Shown piece after piece: positions 1-6,380 of a DNA stretch of 37,489 nt. The position numbers and the translations under genes were made by a program. The notes under the pieces were generated by a model. It was given only the letters and a program-made list of their open reading frames with translations. It had not been told where the DNA came from and did not search any database. This DNA is from Candidatus Latescibacterota bacterium (lineage in GTDB: Bacteria; Latescibacterota; UBA2968). The first letter of the stretch is position 1. The number at the start of each line of letters is the position of its first letter. The stretch spans positions 1-37,489 of the forward strand of contig JAJEDY010000050.1 of the NCBI GenBank assembly GCA_022821275.1, written 5' to 3'.

Positions 1-47
1 GCTGGCATATATACAGATACAAACCGATGAGTCTATCTTGCCAATCC

Positions 48-117
48 ATCGCGTTCTTGCTCCTTTTTAAGGGTTGATGATTGCTTTGACTACTCAATCA
101 TCTGGCAAGAACGCGAT
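48..117. repeat. Nested inverted repeat
   Basis: Positions 48-60 (ATCGCGTTCTTGC) are the exact reverse complement of 105-117. Inside the 44-nt loop, 76-83 (GATGATTG) pairs exactly with 95-102. The two-tier hairpin could be a structured RNA end, the terminator of a gene to the left (CTTTTC follows the stem), or a palindromic intergenic repeat. Nothing in the sequence decides between these. Confidence 0.6.
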
Positions 118-214
118 CTTTTCAACTCTTTATTCGCATTACTATTGTAGTCATTGCGACGACTGGCAATTGATGGTGGAGAATATTTAAGGCTGCAAGG
201 AAGCAATGCTTTAT

Positions 215-248
215 AAAGCGCAGAGAACGATGCTGTTCTCTGCGCTTT
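215..248 (+). terminator. Strong hairpin, copy 1 of a duplicated element
   Basis: A perfect 14-bp stem (AAAGCGCAGAGAAC at 215-228 with its complement at 235-248) encloses a 6-nt loop and is followed by a T-rich run. The shape is that of an intrinsic terminator with an A-rich 5' flank and TTTGTATTT after the stem. Almost the same hairpin recurs at 1732-1765, just after the third membrane-protein gene, so the pair brackets that cassette. Confidence 0.65.
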
Positions 249-511
249 GTATTTCATACAACATACTGTGCAAAAAAATTATTTTCCCCCCTATAGTGTA
301 CCCTGCAAGCTGTGTTTTTTTGACTCTGGGTCCATGAACCCACAGGTATGGGAGAAAATTTTTTACTGACCGAGTGGGAATTCTCTTGACACTGCTACTC
401 TGTTTACATTTTTTAACATAAGAGATTCTACATTTTTCAATTAGAAAGAGGAAAAATATTTCCACTTTCTTAAACAGGGATGGTGCATTTTGTAGCATTC
501 CTTCGGTAACC

Positions 512-560
512 GTTGCGGCTGCGTGAAACGCAACTCGTGACACAACCACATTCTGGGAGG
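512..560 (+). promoter_or_regulatory. Leader hairpin and ribosome-binding site of cassette gene 1
   Basis: GTTGCG (512-517) can pair with CGCAAC (529-534). It is followed by the conserved tract CTCGTGACACA and by GGGAGG (555-560), five bases before the ATG at 566. The same arrangement is repeated before the second gene and, shortened, before the third. The duplicated unit therefore included the leader as well as the coding sequence. Confidence 0.45.
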
Positions 561-565
561 TAGAA

Positions 566-892
566 ATGGCAGGCAGAACTATTGTTATTTTGGTCGCCAT
601 CCTCGCGATTGTGCAGGGCTTGTTGCCCGACGCAATCCCTGGGGGACTTGTGCCACTCGCGCTGGTGATACTGGGCTTACTCTACGCGATAGTGGCGATC
701 GACGCTGAGGACGCGACAGCCTATCTGGTCGTTGCGATTGCTGTCGGCGCTGCTGCAGGTGCGGATGTGTTGAGCAACATCCCGGCGGTAGGCGAGAGTC
801 TGGACGCCATCGTCGATCCGATCAGTACCGCTTTGTATGCCAGCGTCATAGCCATCCTCGTGGAGAGGGGGTACAACCGCATCAAAGGTTAG
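566..892 (+). CDS. Small hydrophobic membrane protein, paralogue 1 of 3
   Basis: A 108-residue protein of unknown function with about four hydrophobic segments (roughly residues 5-22, 28-46, 52-68 and 83-100). They are separated by a short acidic turn (DAED, about 46-49) and by a Gly/Ala-rich stretch (GAAAGAD, 61-67). The most conserved part among the three paralogues is LDAIVDPISTALYA (79-92). There is no cleavable signal peptide; the protein should sit in the inner membrane. The start is fixed by GGGAGG five bases upstream. By hand alignment about 75 of 108 positions match paralogue 2. It is the first gene of a tandem triplication between two copies of one hairpin, which suggests a self-contained unit. 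I do not recognise a named family. Confidence 0.8.
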   Translation: MAGRTIVILVAILAIVQGLLPDAIPGGLVPLALVILGLLYAIVAIDAEDATAYLVVAIAVGAAAGADVLSNIPAVGESLDAIVDPISTALYASVIAILVERGYNRIKG

Positions 893-925
893 ACATGACT
901 GGCGGATCAGCGATCTGTCCTTTAC

Positions 926-973
926 GGTTGCGTGATAACGCAACCCGTGACACACTAACTTATTTTGGGAGGT
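926..973 (+). promoter_or_regulatory. Leader hairpin and ribosome-binding site of cassette gene 2
   Basis: GGTTGCG (926-932) pairs perfectly with CGCAACC (939-945) around a TGATAA loop. It is followed by CCGTGACACA and a GGGAGG site before the ATG at 978. The block closely matches the one before the first gene, and the stem is retained although the loop differs. This favours a functional RNA structure or operator over simple duplication. Confidence 0.45.
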
Positions 974-977
974 AGAA

Positions 978-1304
978 ATGGCAAGCAGGATTATTGTTAG
1001 CCTGATCGCCGCTCTGGCGGTTATTCAGGGCTTGACGACCGACGCGATCCCTGCGGGACTTGTGTCCCTCGCGCTGGTGATTCTGGGTCTGGCCTACGCG
1101 GCAGTGGCGGTCAGCGCTGATGACGAGACATCCTATCTGGTCGTCGCGCTCGCTGTCGGTGCTGCTGCAGGTGCGGATGCATTGAGCGGCATCCCACAGC
1201 TCGGTGCCCACCTGGACGCCATCGTCGATCCAATCAGTACCGCTTTGTATGCCGGCGTCATAACCATCCTCGTGAAGGCAATAATAAATCACCTCAAGGG
1301 TTAA
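978..1304 (+). CDS. Small hydrophobic membrane protein, paralogue 2 of 3
   Basis: A 108-residue paralogue of the preceding gene that aligns without gaps. It keeps the Gly/Ala-rich segment GAAAGAD and the LDAIVDPISTALYA block. Differences cluster in the first hydrophobic segment, in the loop around residues 71-78 and in the last eight residues. Its GGGAGG ribosome-binding site and the following bases up to the ATG are the same as those of paralogue 1. The 85-nt gap to the first gene contains the leader hairpin. The products may form homo- or hetero-oligomers, but that is inference. The function is unknown. Confidence 0.8.
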   Translation: MASRIIVSLIAALAVIQGLTTDAIPAGLVSLALVILGLAYAAVAVSADDETSYLVVALAVGAAAGADALSGIPQLGAHLDAIVDPISTALYAGVITILVKAIINHLKG

Positions 1305-1347
1305 AACGGCTACGCGATAACACACGAACTTATTCTGGGAGGTAGAA

Positions 1348-1701
1348 ATGGTAATCAGAATTATTGTTGGCCTGATCGTCGCTCTGGCGATTCTTCAGGG
1401 TTTGGCGGCCGACGCGATTCCCGAGGGGATTTTGCCGATCGTGCTGGTGGTTCTGGGTCTGGTGTACGGGTTGCTGGCGGTTGATGCTGAGGACGCGACA
1501 TCTTACCTGGTCATTGCCTTTGCTGTCGGTGCTGCTGCAGGTGCGGACGTGTTGAGCAACATCCCAGCGGCAGGCGAGAAGCTGGACGCCATCGTCGATC
1601 CAATCAGTACTGCTCTGTATGCCGGCGTCATAGCCGTACTCGCAAGATTGATATACAATCGCATCATAGACAGCAGTGATGGTGGCGGCGGTGAAGAATA
1701 G
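1348..1701 (+). CDS. Small hydrophobic membrane protein, paralogue 3 of 3
   Basis: A 117-residue paralogue with the same four-segment layout and the same LDAIVDPISTALYA block. It carries an additional polar C-terminal tail rich in Ser, Asp, Gly and Glu (ending GGGGEE). The tail is absent from the other two copies and would extend out of the membrane. The leader is shortened: the GTTGCG/CGCAAC stem has decayed, but the GGGAGGTAGAA ribosome-binding tract is intact. The gene is followed at 1732-1765 by the second copy of the bracketing hairpin, which would end the cassette transcript. Function unknown. Confidence 0.78.
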   Translation: MVIRIIVGLIVALAILQGLAADAIPEGILPIVLVVLGLVYGLLAVDAEDATSYLVIAFAVGAAAGADVLSNIPAAGEKLDAIVDPISTALYAGVIAVLARLIYNRIIDSSDGGGGEE

Positions 1702-1731
1702 TTAATGTTGTACAGAATTTTGTTATATTAC

Positions 1732-1765
1732 AAAGCGCAGAGAGCAATGCCGTTCTCTGCGCTTT
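1732..1765 (+). terminator. Strong hairpin, copy 2 of a duplicated element
   Basis: AAAGCGCAGAGA (1732-1743) pairs with 1754-1765. The stem continues through one G-T wobble and one C-G pair, giving 14 pairs around a 6-nt loop, and CTTCAT follows. Sequence and geometry match the hairpin at 215-248. It lies between the third membrane-protein gene and ahpD, 18 nt before the ahpD ATG, so it could attenuate read-through into ahpD. Confidence 0.65.
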
Positions 1766-1783
1766 CTTCATACAGGAGATTTT

Positions 1784-2317
1784 ATGGGTATAGATAATCT
1801 GCGAACGGCAATGCCCGACTATGCGCGGGACATTCGGTTGAACCTGGGATCGGTCATATCTGCATCGAGCCTCGACCCGGCAATGGCCTGGGGATCGGCA
1901 CTCACAGCAGCACTGGTATCAAAAAATGCACAGGTGATTCAGAATATCGCCGAAGACGCACAGGCCGTCATGGACGAGCAACACATCAAAGCCGTGAAAT
2001 CTGCCGCTGCCATGATGAGCATGACCAATGTATGGTATAAATTTACCGACCTCATTCGGGACAACAAAATAAAGAACCAGCCGCCCAAATTGCGCATGAA
2101 TGCCGTATTGACCCACGGTGGTGTCGATCGCGCTTTGTTCGAAGCGTGGAGTCTCGCGGCAAGCGTGGTAAACGCCTGTGGTATCTGCGTAAACGCACAC
2201 GCATCGCAACTGAACAAACTGGGCATTGACGCACAACAAATCGCAGACATCGCCCGCATTGCCACCGTAATAAAATCAGTGGCCGATACGCTATCCTTTG
2301 AAGCACTATCCAGTTGA
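1784..2317 (+). CDS. ahpD: Alkyl hydroperoxide reductase AhpD-type peroxidase
   Basis: A 177-residue member of the AhpD/carboxymuconolactone-decarboxylase fold, the same length as mycobacterial AhpD. The catalytic set is present: Glu120, Cys132-Gly-Ile-Cys135 and His139, each shifted by two from the Glu118, Cys130, Cys133 and His137 of the characterised enzyme. The CxxC pair is the redox centre that reduces peroxides or recycles a peroxiredoxin with lipoamide-type donors. An AGGAG site six bases before the ATG fixes the start. No ahpC lies next to it, so its electron donor and peroxiredoxin partner, if any, are encoded elsewhere. It is probably cytoplasmic. Confidence 0.88.
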   Translation: MGIDNLRTAMPDYARDIRLNLGSVISASSLDPAMAWGSALTAALVSKNAQVIQNIAEDAQAVMDEQHIKAVKSAAAMMSMTNVWYKFTDLIRDNKIKNQPPKLRMNAVLTHGGVDRALFEAWSLAASVVNACGICVNAHASQLNKLGIDAQQIADIARIATVIKSVADTLSFEALSS

Positions 2318-2418
2318 TAAATGCTTCGCATTTCTCGAAAGGAGGTCACCAGAACTGATGCTATCGCGTTTGAAAATCTCTTTAACACATTAATACATCG
2401 TCGAGAAAGGAGCTTTTG

Positions 2419-3117
2419 TTGAAAAAATTACTCTTGATTTTATGCGTTGCGGCCCTGTTGCCAAATGCGCAGGCAACCGCAGGAGAAGGTGCTTTCGGCG
2501 CTGGCGGCTTTTTTGACTTCTACATTCCCCTCTTCAACTTCAAAGATATGTACGACAGCGGTACCAAATTTGGAGGCACAGCGCACTATATCTATCACAA
2601 GCGCAAGATGGTCGAGGTGGAATTTCACCACGCCCGCTTTAACGACGGCAGCCTTGAAACGCGCACCTTCAGCTTCAGCGACGGCAAAGAATACACCAGC
2701 CCACAGGCCGAAGCCAACATGACCATTAACAGCATCCAGGCCAACTGGCTATTTGCAATGCAAGAAAAAGGATTCGGTCAGGGCACAACGCCCTATCTCA
2801 CATTTGGCGCGGGCCTGCACGATTACGCCAGCAAAGTCAGCGGTCTGATCTTTGCCGGTCAAACGCCTTCAGGTGCCGGTGCGCCACCCGATCCAAACAT
2901 CCTCATGGAACCCATCAACGACACGCGCACATCTTTCAGTGCCAGCTTTGGCGGTGGGATTCAAATCGGCCTGGGAGACAAAGCCGCATTAGATGTGCGC
3001 GCGCGCTACAATATCGTAATGGGAGAATTGCGTCCCTTTCTCATTTGGGGCATAGAAAAAACATACTCCTTTAACCTCATCGATATCGGTGCGGGTATCA
3101 AATTCAACCTCAATTAA
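2419..3117 (+). CDS. Outer-membrane beta-barrel protein (small porin-like)
   Basis: A 232-residue protein with a Sec signal peptide (MKKLLLILCVAALLPNAQATAG) followed by alternating aromatic/hydrophobic strands and Gly-rich turns, for example FGGGIQIGLG and IDIGAGIKFNLN at the end. This is the usual look of an 8- to 10-strand outer-membrane barrel. Two adjacent TTG codons could start it. I prefer the second, at 2419, because GGAG (2409-2412) is six bases before it but only three before 2416. It sits 15 nt upstream of the TonB receptor and probably shares its transcript, so an accessory role in the same uptake or export process is likely. The specific ligand is unknown. Confidence 0.7.
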   Translation: MKKLLLILCVAALLPNAQATAGEGAFGAGGFFDFYIPLFNFKDMYDSGTKFGGTAHYIYHKRKMVEVEFHHARFNDGSLETRTFSFSDGKEYTSPQAEANMTINSIQANWLFAMQEKGFGQGTTPYLTFGAGLHDYASKVSGLIFAGQTPSGAGAPPDPNILMEPINDTRTSFSASFGGGIQIGLGDKAALDVRARYNIVMGELRPFLIWGIEKTYSFNLIDIGAGIKFNLN

Positions 3118-3132
3118 TAAGGAGAGCCGCAA

Positions 3133-6100
3133 ATGAAACGAATCGCTATGATATGCGTCCTTCTGTGTTTTGCCTCCCACCTCCATGCAGGCACCACGGG
3201 TAAAATCGCCGGCGTCATCAAAGACGACCAGGGCAATCCGCTTCCCGGCGCCAATGTGATCGTGGAAGGCACGCGACTCGGCGCTGTGGCAGATGCCGAT
3301 GGCAGCTATTTTATCATCAATATCCTGCCGGGGCGACACGCGCTCACGGCTTCACTCATCGGATATACCAATCAAACCCAGAGCGACGTATCGGTCAAAA
3401 CGGACTTCACCACGCCTCTTGACTTTCAACTCAAAGAAACCACCGTCGAATTGGCCGAACTCACGGTCGTGGCCGAACGCCCACCCGTGGAAAGAGACAA
3501 AACCACGAGCAAATACATCATGGGTGGTGATACGATAGATCGGCTATCCACAGCGGCAAACACCTCAGAACTCATGAGCCTTCAGGCTGGCGTCTCTCTC
3601 GACAACAACGAACCCGCTATCCGCGGCAGCTATCAGGGCAACCGGGGCAACACGGAAACACTCGTCTATGTGGATGGCGTTGTCATGGATGCAGGCACTG
3701 CCCGGGGCGATGTCCAGTTTGTCGGAGTCAACAGCGACGCGGTGCAAGAAATTACCGTCATCACTGGCGGGATGGAAGCCGAATACGGCAATGCCACATC
3801 TGGCGCCATTCACATCATCACCCGCGAAGGCGGCAAAAATTTTCACGGCAAAGGCGGCTTCACCTATATTCCACCGGGCAAAAAACACTGGGGCGGCAAT
3901 GTCTATGACAGCCCCATCCACAAAGGCAGAATGAAATGGGGCGATGCGACCTGGGAAAATGAAACATACACAGATCCCGGCCCAGACCGCCAGATGGGAA
4001 CCGGCGACGACATCACCCGCCTGGCCCATGAACGCACAGACTATACGGGCATTCACGGCTATGAAGTCGATGGATCACTCTCGGGTCCATTGCTGGGAAA
4101 TGCCTCCTTTTTTGTTACCGCACAACACGAAGGGCAAGCCTCGCATTTTCCCTCTCCCACCAAGCGCGGCATCTTCCACCAGGCCGTCTCGACATCTCCA
4201 CAAACCGCCCGCTGGATCGAATCGCCCTACAACATCAAAGGCACCTACAAACTGTCCTGGGATGTGCAATCCAACATAAAAGTTAAAGTCGGCGGAGTCT
4301 ATGCACGCCACGAAGCCTATCAGGTCGGCGAGGGCGAAAGCTGGGTACAGGGCGTCAAGCGCACCGTTGGTCGAGAACTTCAGGGCATTGACATTTTCCT
4401 GCCCGCAGGCGAAGCCGGTGCAGGCATCGCCAACGTCAAACACGACCTGGCATACATATCCCTCACACACACCCTGAGCAACAAAACCTTTTACGAAGCC
4501 CGGCTATCCTATTACCGCGATGCCACAGATACCACCAATGTGCCGGGTGTCACCAGCCAATTTGGCGGCGGCATTACGGAACCGCTCAGAAAAGATCAGG
4601 ACGGGGTATTCACCATTGGTCCCAGACGGGTCTCCATCTGGATCAACGACCATCGCGCCCGCCTCAACTTCAAACTCGATTATTCCAGCCAGATCAACAA
4701 GAACCACTTTATCAAAACCGGTATTGATCTGACGCGGCACACCTACTGGTGGAACCAGATCAACTGGCCGCAGGCGGGCAAATCGCGCTATCAACTCGCG
4801 GGCGTGCCCTACGAAATGGGCGAACCCATTAACCCCATCCAATCCGCCTTTTACCTCCAGGACAAAATGGAATTTGAAGGCATCATCGTCAACCTGGGCA
4901 TCCGCTACGACAGACACGACCACAACGGCGATTTTTATTCCCCACTTGCCAACAATGCCTGGGGTGGAGCACCCATGACCAACTCGTGGTCCCGGCAGCG
5001 CAAATTTATGCCGCGCACCACTGTATCCACCAAATCGGCCTGGAGTCCTCGCCTGGGCGTTTCGCACCCCATTACGGCCAATGCCATCATTCGATTTTCC
5101 TACGGCATCTTTCACCAGATGCCCGGGTTCTGGCACCTCTATTCCTACGAATGGCGCGGCGTTGCGCCCCCCGAAGACTTCAACAACAACGGCCAAATCG
5201 ACGATACCGAATGGCTCAATAAAAACAACCAGCGAGCCACCACGGGCAATCCCCATCTCGACTACAAACGCTCCACCAATTTCGAGGTGGGCACAGACTG
5301 GAACTTCTACCAGGACTTTATCCTGAGCTTTACGACTTATCAGCAAAGTGTAGATGGTCAGGTTCGATTCGGCAATGCCCTGTGGCGAGATCCCAGTCGC
5401 AAAAGCCAGGTGGGACGCAACACACCGCTGGGTTATGTCTTTACAGACAATCGGGGATTTGAAATGAGCCTGCGAAAGGACTTCAGCCAGAACTTCTCCT
5501 TCCAGGTGGCCTACAACCACCAGTGGCAGTCGGGAGGCAATGCGGGAATCAACCGGATTATTTACTTCCCCAACTCGCAATTTATCGCGTCCGATCTCTA
5601 TTTCATCCAGCACACCAAAGACACCAATGGCGATGGCGTAGTCGATGCCAACGACGACGGCTCAGAAGCAAAAGTACCGCTCACATCGCAGCAGATTCAG
5701 GATATCGGCGCCGAAGCAGACCGCTATATCCAGACCATTCGAGAGGGCACCAACCCCGACTGGAATCCGCTGACCGACAGTGAAATGCAAGAAGTGGAAA
5801 ATCTGCCGGGTGTCTTTTACTTCACCCGCAACACCACCTCTGATCGCAGTGCGGGTCGCGGGGGGCGCGCAGAAACCGCTGGTTTTGGCGACCGACGCGG
5901 CACCATGAAAATCGCATTTACGTATGAAACGCCAATGCATTACGGTCCGGCCCTCGGCGGTTTCAGGCTCAATGTAATCAACACCCTGAAAACGGGACGC
6001 CGAATCAGCATCCCGCATCCCACACAGGGCAATGTCGAGCGATTTGGACCTATGGAAACCAAGACCCATCTGTCTTTGGAAAAGCGCATCCGCACAGGTC

Positions 6101-6354
6101 GAACAGAAGCCGTTCTGTTTATGAACGTGTACAACTTCTTCAACCAGCGCGACCCGGCCACCGAATATTTCTGGCGCGGTCCCTGGTTTGACCGACACAA
6201 TCAGGGCCCACAGGCCGAACTCTGGTATCTCTACGGCATGGACATGCCCAAACCCACGGACAAGAATTATATCAACTTTGGCGATACCAAAGAATACCAC
6301 CGCTGGGCGGGTCGCCCCCGAGAGATCAGCATAGGTCTCCAACTCGGATTTTAA
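3133..6354 (+). CDS. TonB-dependent outer-membrane receptor with CarboxypepD_reg-like domain
   Basis: A 1073-residue protein in the usual range for this family. In order it has a signal peptide (residues 1-19, cleavage after LHA), a carboxypeptidase-regulatory-like beta-sandwich (about 24-105, with DDQGNPLPGANV), a plug domain (about 125-250, with ETLVYVDGVV and the typical MEAEYGNATSGAIHI segment), and a long beta-barrel ending in Phe. Two segments in the barrel match the 12-residue EF-hand calcium loop: DFNNNGQIDDTE at about 682-693 and DTNGDGVVDAND at about 830-841. They probably lie in extracellular loops. It is followed by the secreted, PorV-like and GWxTD genes in one operon, the arrangement expected for an Oar/SusC-like import or secretion-associated receptor. 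Substrate unknown. Confidence 0.9.
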   Translation: MKRIAMICVLLCFASHLHAGTTGKIAGVIKDDQGNPLPGANVIVEGTRLGAVADADGSYFIINILPGRHALTASLIGYTNQTQSDVSVKTDFTTPLDFQLKETTVELAELTVVAERPPVERDKTTSKYIMGGDTIDRLSTAANTSELMSLQAGVSLDNNEPAIRGSYQGNRGNTETLVYVDGVVMDAGTARGDVQFVGVNSDAVQEITVITGGMEAEYGNATSGAIHIITREGGKNFHGKGGFTYIPPGKKHWGGNVYDSPIHKGRMKWGDATWENETYTDPGPDRQMGTGDDITRLAHERTDYTGIHGYEVDGSLSGPLLGNASFFVTAQHEGQASHFPSPTKRGIFHQAVSTSPQTARWIESPYNIKGTYKLSWDVQSNIKVKVGGVYARHEAYQVGEGESWVQGVKRTVGRELQGIDIFLPAGEAGAGIANVKHDLAYISLTHTLSNKTFYEARLSYYRDATDTTNVPGVTSQFGGGITEPLRKDQDGVFTIGPRRVSIWINDHRARLNFKLDYSSQINKNHFIKTGIDLTRHTYWWNQINWPQAGKSRYQLAGVPYEMGEPINPIQSAFYLQDKMEFEGIIVNLGIRYDRHDHNGDFYSPLANNAWGGAPMTNSWSRQRKFMPRTTVSTKSAWSPRLGVSHPITANAIIRFSYGIFHQMPGFWHLYSYEWRGVAPPEDFNNNGQIDDTEWLNKNNQRATTGNPHLDYKRSTNFEVGTDWNFYQDFILSFTTYQQSVDGQVRFGNALWRDPSRKSQVGRNTPLGYVFTDNRGFEMSLRKDFSQNFSFQVAYNHQWQSGGNAGINRIIYFPNSQFIASDLYFIQHTKDTNGDGVVDANDDGSEAKVPLTSQQIQDIGAEADRYIQTIREGTNPDWNPLTDSEMQEVENLPGVFYFTRNTTSDRSAGRGGRAETAGFGDRRGTMKIAFTYETPMHYGPALGGFRLNVINTLKTGRRISIPHPTQGNVERFGPMETKTHLSLEKRIRTGRTEAVLFMNVYNFFNQRDPATEYFWRGPWFDRHNQGPQAELWYLYGMDMPKPTDKNYINFGDTKEYHRWAGRPREISIGLQLGF

Positions 6355-6380
6355 TTTTATTATCCTAAAGGAGTAATAAC

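Larger units (their letters stand above)
1..565. other. Noncoding region upstream of the small-membrane-protein cassette
   Basis: I find no convincing gene here. The 129-codon minus-strand reading frame covering 211-600 runs through a perfect hairpin and into the first real gene, so I discard it. The region holds a nested inverted repeat (48-117), a strong terminator-like hairpin (215-248), an A+T-rich stretch (about 270-480) and the leader hairpin of the first membrane-protein gene (512-534). A perfect TTGACA occurs at 386-391, but no good -10 hexamer lies 16-18 nt after it, so I do not call a promoter. Confidence 0.6.

Noticed and set aside
211-600. 129-codon minus-strand reading frame at the left edge
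   Set aside because: It crosses a perfect 14-bp hairpin, overlaps the start of a well-supported gene, has no ribosome-binding site and shows no protein-like pattern.
677-1325. Minus-strand reading frames opposite the small membrane genes
   Set aside because: They mirror the repeated plus-strand genes; their similarity to each other is a by-product of the duplication.
2358-2393. 11-codon open frame after AAAGGAGG between ahpD and the barrel gene
   Set aside because: The spacing to the ATG is 12 bases and nothing suggests a leader peptide; it may be a chance ribosome-binding-like sequence.
4504-5613. Long (369-codon) minus-strand frame inside the TonB receptor gene
   Set aside because: It is a shadow frame caused by codon bias; the plus-strand protein has clear domains.
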